Source: Hymenoscyphus infarciens
Lineage: Eukaryota > Ascomycota > Leotiomycetes > Helotiales > Helotiaceae
Assembly (NCBI GenBank): GCA_001414345.1
Contig: LLCB01000461.1
Coordinates: 1-33,320, forward strand
DNA length: 33,320 bases
Reading direction: 5' to 3'
Under the pieces are notes generated by a model, which worked only from the letters and a program-made list of their open reading frames with translations, did not search any database and was not told the origin of the DNA. The number at the start of each line of letters is the position of its first letter. The stretch's first letter is position 1. Below are positions 21,721 through 32,851 of this stretch, in pieces. Position numbers and translations under genes: made by a program.

Positions 21721-22399
21721 AGCTAAATTATAGTACTAGGAAGGGTTTCTAGTATTAATATCTAAAAGTTGCTTTTAATAGTAAGTTTATAGATATATAA
21801 GATTTTAGTATTTAGTAGAGTCTAAATATACTTATATATTTTCTATAAGTCTATCTAAAGTCTCTTATTTAGTAACTATAAAAAAGAGAGAAGATTCACT
21901 TCTAAAGTAGAGTAGTAGAGTATATTAAAGAGTAGTAGTATCTATAGTCTAGTTTCTATTTCTACTACTAACTTTACTATTCCTTTAAAAATAATAGATA
22001 ATTATATTCTACTAATACCTACTACTACTTATAGTTTATTAGAGTCTAAAGGCTCTAGATTTATAAAGAGTGATTTTTAGTAATAAATAGATTTAGAGTA
22101 CTTACTATTAATAATCTATCTTTATAATAAGGATTTAGATATTAAAGCTTTTAATACTTTAAGATTTAGTATAAGATATACTATCTAAGCTTAATAAGGA
22201 ATAGAGTAGTAGTCGGCTTTATTATCTTAGTTAATAACCGATAGTCTAGTAAATGCTATAGTAGTAGTCTTAGTATTCTTATTCTTTAACTTCTTTTTTT
22301 AATTCTAGGTATTACTTTAAGAATAAGAACGCTTCTTATATTTAATAGCTTTTATAGCTACCTTATTACCTATTTACTTATTATAAGCTAGTTTTAAGT

Positions 22400-24005
22400 A
22401 AGAATGTTTCTTAATATAGTTTACTTCTAGATAATATATTTTACTATAGTATATATATTTTAGTATTTCGTTAGTTCTAGATTATTTATAAGCAAGTATA
22501 CCTATTATCGTATTATTAGTATCCGTAGTTATATATTATTCCTCCTTTTAGACTACTACTATAAGTTTACTAATAGGTATAATATAGCTAGTATTATTAA
22601 CGTAGTTATAAGTCTAAGCCTAATATTCTTTAAAAGTATTATATATTAGAGTAAAGCTAAATATATAGAGTTAACTAAACTAAGGATCTTTAAGTTTAGC
22701 GTCTAGTAAGATAAGTAAGAGCTTATAATCGATTTAGAGGAACTAAGAATTATACTCTTAGATAGAGGCGAAGACGTTAAGCTATAAGAATAGGAGCTTA
22801 TCTATAAGTTAATTAAATTATACTAATCCTTTAAACTAAAATCTATTCTTAAGTTTTATAAGAAGTTATAAGATATTATTACTATTATTCTTAATATAGT
22901 TCCTAGCTAAGAAGCTATACTTATTATATATTATATAAGATCTAATATCTAAGAATTTAACCTATTCTTTATTCTCCTTTCTATATTCTTTCTTCTTAGC
23001 TACTATTAGCTTTAAAATAGTAGCTTATCTAAGACTTATAGCTTATACTACTAAGAGAGTATCTAGTTACTACTTCTTATAAGTAATAAGCTACTTATAG
23101 TAGTAGTCTTTAATATAAAGGCTGTCGATAACTCGTCTTTCCTATTTAGTCTAGTTAGCTTTGTTAAGCTCTTAGATATTATTCTAAGTTTAATTTTTAG
23201 TAGATATAATTAAAAAGAGCTAAGTAAGCTAGGAGTAGAGAAGGTAGGAGTAATAAGTAAAGGTTCTTTAGTATAGAGTCTAAAAATGTTTATAGAGCTT
23301 AGAGAAGGAGGAAGAAGTTCGTTTTCTAATAAGGATAATTTAGTAGTATTAGAGCTAGTATTAGTTTTAGATTCGGTTTTGGATTTAGATTTAGATTCTA
23401 GATTAGAGGGTATATAGTTAAAGTTTTTAAGTAGGTCGTCTTTATAAAAGTATTTAAGATAAGTTTAAAGAAGAGTTTAAGTATAATAGAGAAAAAGATT
23501 AGGTCTAAAGTATAATATAAATAAGTACTATCTTATCTTCTTTATTATTTAATAAGCTAGGAAGCGTCTTCTTAAGACTACTCCTAGCCTTTCTTAACTT
23601 ATCTTAAATTAGCTCTTAGTAATCTTCTAAGACCTTATTTCTTCTAATATATTTATTTTAAATTTTTTACTTATATTAATATAATTTTATAAGCTATCTA
23701 GGTAGTATATTAAGAGGTTAGTGTTTTTTAACTTCTTTAAGGTTATTGAGTTTTTTACTACTAGAGAGCTATATAGGCTAGGTTAGAGGTCGACCTAGTA
23801 TTTTAGTACTTAGATATCTTAATACTTTTATTATAACACGTGTTAAGATAAATTAGAGGTAGTAATACTAGGTATAATAGATATAAGAGATCCTGTTTTT
23901 AAATTATAATAACTTGTATATCTATTAGTAGAACACGCTTATACTAGGTTAAGGAATTATTTAAAGACTTAGTAGTAATTTAATTAATAAGTCTAGGGTA
24001 GAATT
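22400..24005 (-). pseudogene. Copia gag region, heavily mutated
   Basis: By position between the primer-binding site and integrase this should be gag and protease. RIP has removed most landmarks; only a Ser/Lys-rich stretch (SNLESKSKSKTESK near 23370) is readable. No zinc knuckle is confidently seen. Confidence 0.5.
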
Positions 24006-24019
24006 CTAAGCTTATAACC
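24006..24019 (-). promoter_or_regulatory. Primer-binding site, half-tRNA(iMet) type
   Basis: Immediately inside the 5' LTR the minus strand reads GGTTATAAGCTTAG. Undoing RIP-type changes gives GGTTATGAGCCC, complementary to the anticodon arm of initiator tRNA-Met, the kind of internal-tRNA-fragment priming known for Drosophila copia. Confidence 0.55.
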
Positions 24020-24149
24020 TATTAAAAGGATAATATAAGGTTTAATATAATTATATTACTTAAGCAATTCTAGAGGGGAATTACTCTCTACTTATATACA
24101 AGAGGGTTTAGGAAGACCCACATCACGTAACAGGTACAGATGTTCAACA
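24020..24149 (-). repeat. 5' LTR of the Copia element (130 bp)
   Basis: The outer part (about 24110-24149) keeps CA and TG dinucleotides and gives the canonical start TGTTGAACATCTG on the minus strand. The inner part is mutated (TGTCGAAAGG has become TATTAAAAGG). A TATATAAG-like box lies about 50 bases into the LTR on the minus strand and may have driven transcription. Confidence 0.9.
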
Positions 24150-24154
24150 CGTTC
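24150..24154. repeat. Target-site duplication, right copy (CGTTC)
   Basis: Matches 16254-16258 exactly and directly abuts the LTR. Confidence 0.85.
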
Positions 24155-25970
24155 CTCGGCTGAAATTACCAACTTAGAAAATGGCTGGCTCACAAAAATG
24201 CCCAAAAAACCATTAGAAGACGACAAGAATCAACGAAGTAGCTGGCCGGAATATACCGAGACGGTAGATGGAGAGATCGTTGTCTCTGTCAGTACAGTTC
24301 TTAACAATGTTGACACTGACATGAACGAAAACAAGATAGAATTATTTACTCGGGCGGTGGAAGCCAAGGCGGAAGACACGGCATATGTTAACATGCGTTC
24401 CATGGGCGTGGGCGATGACGAGGAGACTGAGAGTGAGAGTGAGGGTTACAATATCGAAGCACTGGTTGATAAAAATCCGGCAAACAAAAATATCACCCCC
24501 TGGCCTCGGGATGAAGATATAGAGATGCAAGACGACGGGGACAAACTTTATCGCAACGACGAGATGAAAAATGACTCTAGCACAGTTTGTCTCAACGAAA
24601 TATCGTCAGAAGACCGCGTTGAGCCGAAAGACAAGATCCCAAGTCTTCTCGAAGGAAATATCACAGAGATGGAAGGTGTGGCTTTCGAGACGGACGCCCC
24701 TGCAGTCTCGATAGAAGCCCTCTTTGAGGCTAAAGACCAGATCCTACATTACCCCGAAGAAAACACAAACACGGAAAATACGATGATAATCAATCCCAAC
24801 TCTTCAGATTCAGACAAGGACGACGACGGGACCAGAGGCCATATTGAGGGAGAGCACAGCGACAAAGATATGAGCTCAGTCAATGACGAGGTCGAGAGTC
24901 CTCTCGAGGCAGAGAATACTTAGACGGACGAAACCTACCTCCATACACCTTCTCAAGATAATGATTTTTCGACGGGAAATCGGCGCGAGATAAAAAAGGA
25001 TGAGATTAAGGATCAACGGCCAGGAGTGACCCCGAAGATAGATAACGGAATCCAGAGAAGAAGCACCGATGAAATTCCTCAAAATATCCCTTTCACTCCA
25101 GCAAACAAGTCCTGGGTAGAAGAAAATAACAACACAAGAGATAATAAAACCAAGAGTCAGGCCCCGGATATCGAAGACAAAAGCGCTCGAGAGACTCTTC
25201 TTGAATAATTTTTTACCTTAGCGGAAGATATCCTTAATAGAGAAATGTTTAAAACCCAACTATAACGAGAGATTCCAAAAGCAGACGAAGAAGACTACAA
25301 AAACAGCCCCTCCGCTACACCCCTTGAAGAAAGCGATATCGACACGGAAGACGACACGCACGCAGTAGACAGTCCAATCGAGATACCACAAGAAGTCATC
25401 CAGCTCAGAAAACGCAGCCAAAAACAACTCAACGCAAAAGCAAGAACTCACAAAAAGGTTGACAACGAGAAAAGACTCCACAAACTAAGAGTCGCCATGC
25501 TCCGCGACCTCGAGCGCCCACCTCCAGATCCCGACGAAACGTCTTCACAAGCCCAACTCAAAACCCACCACGCGAAACAACACGCAGCTAACTTCCTCCT
25601 CAACTCCCCAGCCACCCACTTCATCACCCCCCACTCCCTTCCCGCCCTCCTCCTCCGCCTAGCAAACCTCTACCTCTTCGCCTCAACACTAGCCACAAAA
25701 CTCGCCCTCCTCCTCCCAGCCTATAAAGTAGGCTGTCTATCCCACGCCTACAAAACCCGCAACAACCAAATGATAACCCTGATGTTGGCACCTAGTCTGT
25801 ATGTCTATGCGCCCAGAAAGGGATATACGATGAAGAAGAAGAGGGTTTTGCATAAAGGTGATTTTATGAGGTTTTTGGATATGAGTCTTGCAGAATAGAG
25901 GAAGTTGGATCATTGGCCGAAGGCAGAGAGGAATAAGAGGAGTTGGAGGGAGAGGAGGGGATGTCGATGA
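24155..25970 (+). pseudogene. Acidic host gene, right part, four C-to-T type stops
   Basis: One reading frame stays coding-like from the insertion point to a TGA at 25968-25970, about 600 codons, interrupted only by TAG 24921-24923, TAA 25206-25208, TAA 25263-25265 and TAG 25896-25898. Each is a single C-to-T change from CAG or CAA. An in-frame ATG is at 24198. The N-terminal two thirds are Asp/Glu-rich and low-complexity. A basic region follows (QLRKRSQKQLNAKARTHKKV, about 25400-25450). Then comes a hydrophobic helical block (LLLRLANLYLFASTLATKLA, about 25650-25700) that may be globular or membrane-associated, and a basic end. I do not recognise the family. It may be the continuation of the gene at 15134, because the retrotransposon sits exactly between them, but the two frames are offset by one base at the junction, so an indel or intron would be needed; two neighbouring genes remain possible. 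Confidence 0.55.
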
Positions 25971-27913
25971 AGGTGCTCGCCCTCAACTAAAACCTATGAA
26001 TCAAACCCCAAAAATATGAAAATATAAAAATAGCAAAAAACAGACGAAAAAAAACAAACGAAATTCATAAAGGAATAACAAACCCAAGAACCGTGATATG
26101 TGAATCGTGATATGTGAACCGTGGTATGTGAACCGTGATATGTGAGCGACATACTCAAGTGAACATCTCGCACAAGTACCTCGAAACTTTAAGCAAGGAG
26201 TTTTTACTCTATGATAAGGTAGACGAAAATAGCGTGCAACAAAATAGAGGGATAAATAACACGTGAGAGGCCGGGAGTTTTTCAAGCTTACTAGCTAACC
26301 AGTGGCTTACCCGACAAACCAAAACCAAAAGTTAGAGAAAAAGAGGGTGGGGTTATTAAAAACTCAGCCGATTATCGTCTCAGAAGAAATCATATAAGGC
26401 TTAATCTATGACAGATCTAACGTAAATTTATGTTCTTTCCTATCTTTATCCTAACCTCTTCAAAATAAGAAAACAAAAGTAAGGTTTTCTTAAAAGAACT
26501 ATCAAGCGATCATCTCTTCTTAGACTCCTTTATTTTCCGAATATGAAATATACTAAGAGAGAAAATAAACGAGCAGACCTAAACAACTATAGAGATTGAT
26601 ATAACGATACTAGAATGCTATTAACTTAACACGATATATTAAGTCAATTTGTAACTAGTTTTTATCCGCGGAACCTTCGATATCGTATCAGCTACTATCC
26701 AGGAACCAACCCCTAAGCATCATTTCTCTTAGATATGTAATAAAACGACCTTGTATTACCAATATCAACACTTCAAGTGCATCAAACTCGCCACTACAAT
26801 ACACGCTGCAGCGGGCAGTAGAATGAAAGAGACACAGAGTAGAGCAGCAGAGTTCAAGTCAAACTATCTACGGCCTATTTCTAATCTAACAGATACTAGG
26901 AATTCCAGGAAAACGAACAAACCAAAGGTTTTCCAAGGTAAAGAGTTGACTGTCACGAACCCGGCAACTTTTTGGAAGCATGGGTTGAAGTGAAAACCCA
27001 CCCGAAATGTTATAACAGAAACGCATTCAATGGATTGCGAGCAAAGATCCGCGGCGAGAAATCCGTAGACTTCCTACCATGCTCTGCTCTATGGATGGCT
27101 CGATTTGGCATCAAAATACATTCCAATTATAAGTATTTCAGCACTGGCTCAAATTTTATACCCCGGAAGGGATATGCAAGACCTTGAGCCTCGCTGCCGG
27201 ACCGCAAAATAATGGTGACTGCAATAAAAGCGGTCAAGATTTTTTAGGAGGAAGAAATCCTACTCGCGATTGTGACAGGTTGTAGACCCAAGCCCGCAAA
27301 TGCGAGGGAAGGAGCGACCTCCGTTGAGGTTTGGCCAGGGAAGGAACGACTCGTCGGCCTGAATCTTAGCGCTGTAATTAAACATAGATAAACACAACTG
27401 TGCAACCAGTACAGCTCCACAATGACGAGAAACTCTACATGAGCAAATATTTTGTAGAACAATCAACGGAGCTGGACCTGGATCGTGGAACTTCCCACTG
27501 CGCATCGTAACTGTGACTCGAAGCAGTTGAGCCTCATGTCCCGTAATTTGGACCTGAAGCTCACACTCACTAGGCACCTGCTCAACCCCTCGCAAAAATT
27601 AGCAACATAACAGAAAGACCAATCCAGACCACAATGACATACCTTCAACCGTCCTCTTATAATTGTTGTCGTTATCGAGAGTGGAAATGGAAATGCGCAG
27701 TCATTGCATAACCTTCACCTATCAACTTGGGCCCCTCGGCCTTATTTTGCCAGGCCGTGGCGGTGGTACGATGGATGAACTACCTACGGGCGTTGGGGTC
27801 CCTTATTTTGAGCTAAGCCACACCCCTCACTGACCGCCCATGAACGACCGTTTTTGAGGCCTTCGTTGCCCTAAATGGAGCCGCGAAGTGGAAAAGAGAC
27901 GGTGAGTTCGAAA
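25971..27913. other. Gene-poor region with one minisatellite
   Basis: From 26280 to 26750 the sequence is AT-rich and without features. Short plus-strand frames at 26751-27187 and minus-strand frames at 27244-27648 overlap each other and match nothing I know. Apart from the 14-bp repeat at 26092-26147 I see no feature. Confidence 0.4.
26092..26147. repeat. Minisatellite, 14 bp x 4
   Basis: Four head-to-tail copies of CGTGATATGTGAAC with one or two differences in some copies. Confidence 0.85.
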
Positions 27914-28405
27914 TTAAATTCGGAAAAGAAAGGGGAGCCTAAGAAGAGGGGGTTTGGCTTGTGATGGATCTGCCTTTTCATCTTGCAGTCCAGTGAGTAA
28001 TTGATCGACCCGTATTTCTGCAGCAGAGGTTGGTGAAGGTCGATATTGCAATTCTAATAGTAATAGTATGGAATCCACTTTTACGCCATCGAAGGTTTTC
28101 TCCTGGTGTGTTCGTGTGTTGGTGCCGTAAGTGGGAAATAATCGAGTCTTGATTTCTGGACCGAGTCTTAATTTCTCTTCATGTGAAGACCAACGGGTAC
28201 ACATCTCGAGAGATAGAAAACAATCATGAAACATTGCAAACTCAATGCGGGGAAGCATTTCTCGCAAATCATTGGTCTCCCATTTCCCTTCTTCAAGATC
28301 GAAATTCCGGAGAATTCTCACAGAGGACAAATGAGATTGCGTACCCTTCTCTGCGGTGAGGAGGCGGTCGCAATCTTCGGCGTCGCCACCCTGGAATAGC
28401 TTCAT
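27914..28405 (-). CDS. Hypothetical protein, 163 residues, unrecognised
   Basis: An open minus-strand frame from ATG 28405 to TAA 27914. The frame is open a little further upstream (to a TGA near 28448), but 28405 is the first ATG. The composition is protein-like and balanced, with an acidic stretch (FDLEEGKWETNDLREMLPRI) and a C-terminal basic/hydrophobic tail. No signal peptide, membrane helix or known motif is visible. It could be the last exon of a larger gene. Support is length and composition only. Confidence 0.35.
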   Translation of the reverse strand: MKLFQGGDAEDCDRLLTAEKGTQSHLSSVRILRNFDLEEGKWETNDLREMLPRIEFAMFHDCFLSLEMCTRWSSHEEKLRLGPEIKTRLFPTYGTNTRTHQEKTFDGVKVDSILLLLELQYRPSPTSAAEIRVDQLLTGLQDEKADPSQAKPPLLRLPFLFRI

Positions 28406-28448
28406 GATTGGCCGGCCCACGAGATTTTCTGATAGAGGTAGCCGTCAG

Positions 28449-30073
28449 CCCTAAATGACAACCGGGGTGATTGAGTGGTGCGAGGGGGAGTTACACCCCG
28501 AGGCAACCGCCTTTCGGGCCCTTCGTCCGCTACCCGATTTTTGATCTTCTCAGCCCTGTGGAGATACGCAGGACACCCATTGAAGGCACTGTGCGGGTAG
28601 TGCATCGAGGCCGCAGAAGAGAAGCCTTGAGAAGGGCCCAAGTTGCCAACGCTCACCGTCGTTTATCGATCCTCCGGCCGAATGACGCGCTGGTCCCGAT
28701 CTCATGCGAATAATACTCCGTATGATGGGAGAGGGAGTGGCTGTGTTTCGTGGGGAAAAGGTTGGTTGTGTTGTGGAAGCTGCACTGCACTGCAATGCAC
28801 CGCTTTGCTTGAGATGAATGCTGCTAGGTGTGCTAGACCCAAACAGTGACCGAGATGGCATCTGCCGGTGGAAGGTCTCAAGTTCCCTTCCCTTTGGAGA
28901 AGCATGGCCTTCTGATATATATAATGATGGAATCCTTCGAAGCTCGTCGTCTCTGAAATGCCCGCCTAATACTGCTATCAGCTTTTGAAATTAATTCTCT
29001 TCTGTTTCTGTTGGGGTCCTTCCCTTCTCACCAACCGGACTTATTGTTACTTACCCTTCCCATCACTCCTCACCCTGGCGGATATCTCATCATATACTCT
29101 AACTCCACCCTACACACACATCCGCCTCTTAAGCTAAAGAGTCACCAGAACAGTCTCCCATTGTCTTGATTGTCCTCTTGCCCTCTCGAGGAGTGACTGG
29201 CTGTCGTTCCCTCGTGGGCCGAGTGGATTCTGCAGACTCCAGGGGCTGGAACCCAAGAACATTGCATTGACCTATTTCAATACCGGTAACCATTCGCGGC
29301 TCCTCGATCCTCCTCGTGAGTTGTGATGCGAAAGGAATAGTTCCGTCCTACCCCAATATCGCCCGCCCGCCAGCTCTCGAAGCCTCAGCCGTTGAGCGAT
29401 CCACCGATTCCAGCTCATCCCAAAGGTTCGGAAGGAAAGACTTGACTGTCGGAAGCCAAGTGAGTTTGTTTTCATCTCGTGTTCTTTTGTGCATCGGCGT
29501 TGTGGTGGTTTTTGGAAGGGTTTGGAAGGGTGTTGGTGTTGTCTTGGAAATCCTTCCATTTCCCGTTCCCGGTAATGGTGGTGGTGGTGGTGGTGCAGGT
29601 ACTGCAAGTCAAGAGAGGCGGGCGGCAGGGACTTTTTTGGGCTCGGCATCCCGCTGCTCTGCTCGCGTCTTGCTCACCCAACAAAAGCTAAAACTCAAGC
29701 TCTCTGTATAGCTACAGCTACAGCTCCAGCTCCAGCTCCAGCTTCTCCTTGAGTACCACAAGTGGCATCTTTGTGTTACGTGTGATTGACTTGTGCTGCC
29801 GTTGTTGCTGTCTCTTCTGTTGCATTCTGCCACTTCACTTTGCCTTCCTGCTCTGTTGCTTCTCCTCTTCCTCTGTTGCTTCCCCTCTTCCTCAACATGC
29901 CCTCGGCCAATTCTCCTCATGCCCTCGAATTCCCGCCAACTCGTTCATTAATCGCCAACTGATCCGTTGACAGCTTTCCGAACCTCACACCGGCAGCTTT
30001 CTCTCCTCCCGCTTTCTCTCCTCCCACAACGCACTATCCAGCAGCGCCTGGCGCGAACATCACCCCGCAGGAC
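28449..30073. other. Long upstream region of the Zn2Cys6 gene
   Basis: Overlapping frames on both strands appear here but all look like GC-rich chance frames. From about 28980 the plus strand is rich in C/T with TCTC and TTCTCC blocks, as in long fungal 5' leaders. Local repeats include a GGT microsatellite at about 29577-29596. This probably holds the promoter and a long 5' leader, possibly with a leader intron, but I cannot place a transcription start. Confidence 0.4.
29711..29743. repeat. GCTNCA hexamer repeat
   Basis: Five 6-bp units, GCTACA twice and GCTCCA three times, followed by GCT, in the upstream region of the Zn2Cys6 gene. Confidence 0.8.
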
Positions 30074-30106
30074 ATGGTGAGCGACCGACAATACCCTTCA
30101 TCATGA
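30074..30106 (+). promoter_or_regulatory. uORF overlapping the start of the Zn2Cys6 gene
   Basis: A 10-codon frame (MVSDRQYPSS) starts at ATG 30074 and stops with TGA at 30104-30106. The stop overlaps the main ATG (30103-30105) in the form ATGA. This arrangement can limit translation or permit re-initiation of the downstream gene. It is read directly from sequence; whether the leader contains it in the mRNA is not known. Confidence 0.6.
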
Positions 30107-32153
30107 CCGAGGCAAAGGGCGATCAAGAGAAGCCTAAAGCTAGGAGGGCGAGTCGGCCCAAGGTCAAGACGGGCTGCAACAATTGCAAGTGAGTGCTGGC
30201 CCGAACTCCACGATACCCCCAGCCCGGTTTCCTTGGTTTGGAGTTTGGAGTCGTGGCTGACCCCGAGAGCTTTGCAGAACCCGGAAGGTCAAATGCGACG
30301 AGACACGACCACAATGTACCAAGTGTGTGAGGTCAGGAAGAACATGCGATGGTTTCCCAGCAGCAAGCAAACGGCCCGGCGAGGTTGCGGTGCCCATTGC
30401 TCCACGACCTAATAATTCCATGATATCCCCTCCCCCACAGCACACCTCCTCCTTTACGACCCCTCCTCCCGACTCACGAGCCATAATTCGAAAACCGAAA
30501 CATGCAATCGTTCAATCCAAGTCTCGACTTACCCCTCCCACCACTCCTGTGGTTCGAGTCGCACCCCCAACCTTTGCGCCGGGTATCCTACCTTTCGATT
30601 CACAAGAGGGTCGCTATTTCCAAGTGTTTCGAACCCATACAGCGAACGAGTTATCAGGCTTCTTTGATTCGGATTTCTGGACAAGAAGTGTATTGCAAGA
30701 AAGTCATGCAGAAGCTTCCATCCGCCATGCCGTCGTAGCCTTGGGAGCTCTTTACAAGACCTTGGAAAAGGCATCAGAATCGCCACCCGGATCCCCGGAT
30801 AATAATAATACCTTTGACACGGCGCCAAACCATTATCATTTCGCATTACAGCAATACGGGAAAGCTATCCAAAGATTACGAGAAGCTCTAGAGAATAAAG
30901 AAACAAGATCACAAAGAACCATACTAATATCCGTGGTACTTTTCACCTGTTTCGAATCATTTACCGGAAACCACATCTCCGCCATTACTCAAATTCAGCA
31001 TGGGCTCGGTTTACTGGAAGAGCGACGACAAGAGTCGAACCAACCACTGGTCAGACAGAAGAAGGATGTTGTCGAAGACGAGCTAGTTCAGATGTTTACT
31101 CGCCTAGCGATTCAGGCCAAATCCTATGATATGGCTTTTCACTTTCCCCATCCCTATGTGATTCGCTTAACGCCAGCCACCAATCCAAGCACTCCTCGGT
31201 CACCTAGTTCTCCGTCTGACGCGGCGTCTACCGCATCTCTAGAGTCGAACATCCCAGAGATATTCAGGACATTACACGAAGCACGAACATCTTTAGATTC
31301 TCTTTGCGAACGGATTATGCGTTTTCAAGAGGCACTTTCCTCTCATTATCAAGGACCCAACAACATCCTTCCCGTCTCTGTCAAATCTTCTGGAGCTGGC
31401 TTTCGTATGCAGCTTGCTCAATGGGCTGCGGCTTTTGCGCAACTTCACGAAGGTCGCCGTAGACCGAATATTTCGAATACGGAACGTGCCGGGATAGATG
31501 TCCTCAAAATGACGCAGCTCATGACTTCTATATTATTCTTGATGGGGTTCAGCACATCGGAAATTGATTTCGACAGCTTTACCCTTCAATTCAAGGAGAT
31601 TGTTGATCTGGCCAAGGAGGTGGTTGTGGATGAGGAATTGACACTTGCACAACAGAAGTGTGGAAGTCCTTCGAGTTGCAGGCATCGACAACCGCATACA
31701 AATAATTTCCACTTTCCTGGCTTGGCCGCACACCAACTGGGTAGTTACTCGGATGAGGATACGTATACGCATATCAAAGCTTCGTTCGCCATGGATCTTG
31801 GAATAGTGCCGCCATTATTTGTCGTTGCAACAAAATGTCGTGACAGGAGGATACGACGAGACGCAATCAAACTATTACTGAACAGTCCTAGACGGGAGGG
31901 GATGTGGGATAGCATTCTCAGTGGCAAAGCTGCCCAATGGATCATGGAGATTGAAGAGGAGGGAATGGGAGAGTACCTCGGATATGGTATGGGTACCATG
32001 GACGGTGCTGTTGTAGAGAGGGACAGAAGAGTCATGGTGAAGGAGATTCTGTTTAATATGCAGAGGCGAGAGGCAACTATTAGATGTGGGACTAGAGGGG
32101 CTAGAGATGGGGAGTATGATCCGAGGGCGAAGGAGACGCATATATTCTGGTGA
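30103..32153 (+). CDS. Zn(II)2Cys6 transcription factor
   Basis: Two exons, 30103-30188 and 30278-32153, with an 89-bp GT-AG intron inside the zinc-finger coding region, give 653 residues. The binuclear cluster has the exact spacing C-x2-C-x6-C-x6-C-x2-C-x6-C at Cys 25, 28, 35, 42, 45 and 52, preceded by a basic stretch (RRASRPKVK). A Pro/Ser/Thr-rich linker follows to about residue 130. The C-terminal part is long and mostly helical, with LPFDSQEGRYFQVFRTHTAN and IRHAVVALGALY, which resemble the regulatory domain of fungal-specific Zn2Cys6 regulators. It should bind CGG-type DNA sites in the nucleus as a dimer; target genes cannot be inferred. The gene is intact and shows no RIP. A tiny uORF overlaps the start. 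Confidence 0.93.
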
Positions 32154-32396
32154 TCTATACTAATATTCGACTCGACAACCTTCAACACCCTCGACATATA
32201 CGAGAAAAACGAAGACCCTTGCAGCGGTCTGGTATTTTCCGAAAGTGCCGGGAAGGAGTGACCCATGGAGATGTCCAGCTGTTAAGTTTTCGTCGTTAAG
32301 AGGGCGACTAGACTAGAGGAAGGAGCGAACTAGACCTCGACCTGAGGGACCTCCGGACCACCGCCCGCAGTGCGACCTCAACACCTCGACAATGCT

Positions 32397-32399
<3 letters not shown>

Positions 32400-32428
<29 letters not shown>
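32400..32428. repeat. Poly-C tract
   Basis: Twenty-nine consecutive C on the plus strand. Its length is likely unreliable in any assembly. Confidence 0.9.
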
Positions 32429-32429
<1 letters not shown>

Positions 32430-32566
32430 CAGCTCGCTCCCTGACCACCCAAACCCCCAATATAACACAAACGACCCGGAACGATTGTACGATATAGAAC
32501 GCTGTATATACCCAAAACATTCGCCTTGAAGAATTTGAGGACCCACAGGAGGCGGGCGGAAGGCCC

Positions 32567-32597
32567 TACCATACCATACTATACCATACCATACCAT
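32567..32597. repeat. ATACC microsatellite
   Basis: Six imperfect ATACC/ATACT units in tandem. Confidence 0.75.
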
Positions 32598-32851
32598 TTC
32601 ACATGGGGAGAAAGCAAGGCGTTTTGGCAACTTTAATCTGAAGCTTTTTTGAATATTTATCTTCCGATATTTAGTTGTTGATTTTAAATTACACATATCC
32701 ATCATTTTTTGTATTAGCTCTGGGGTGGAAAATATATATATGTTAATTTATTTGTTCGATGATCTGCGATTTGAGACCTGGAATTTTCTGGTGATCTCTT
32801 TTGAGGGTAAGAGGCCCAACTTAAAGAGAGAAGGAACGACTAACTTGTCCT

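Larger units (their letters stand above)
16259..24149 (-). mobile_element. Full-length Ty1/Copia retrotransposon, RIP-inactivated
   Basis: A 7,891-bp element with 130-bp LTRs (16259-16388 and 24020-24149) and a CGTTC target duplication. Read on the minus strand, each LTR begins TGTTGAACATC or its mutated form and ends at the TGTCGAAAGG complement. The order on the minus strand is primer site, gag-like region, integrase, reverse transcriptase and RNase H, the Copia order. All frames are riddled with TAA/TAG, and CA/TG dinucleotides are nearly absent throughout, so RIP has destroyed coding capacity. Both LTRs and the target duplication are still recognisable, so the insertion structure is complete. 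Confidence 0.92.
32154..32851. other. 3' flank of Zn2Cys6 gene with low-complexity tracts
   Basis: No gene. It holds a run of 29 C (32400-32428) and a short ATACC repeat (about 32567-32597), then AT-rich sequence. Glycine-rich frames across the poly-C run on the minus strand are artefacts. Confidence 0.6.

Noticed and set aside
26001..26285. 94-codon minus-strand frame
   Set aside because: Part of it is the 14-bp minisatellite, and the end is poly-Phe/Leu from an A-rich stretch.
26751..27187. Two overlapping plus-strand frames of 70-80 codons
   Set aside because: No recognisable motif, no good start context, and no intron joining them that I could support.
28471..28905. Several overlapping frames on both strands
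   Set aside because: GC-rich chance frames in the region upstream of the Zn2Cys6 gene; none shows conserved features and they exclude each other.
29272..29920. Frames of 100-130 codons on both strands before the Zn2Cys6 gene
   Set aside because: Content is driven by GGT and GCTNCA repeats; treated as leader or promoter.
32308..32705. Glycine-rich minus-strand frames
   Set aside because: They are created by the poly-C tract and have no other protein-like content.
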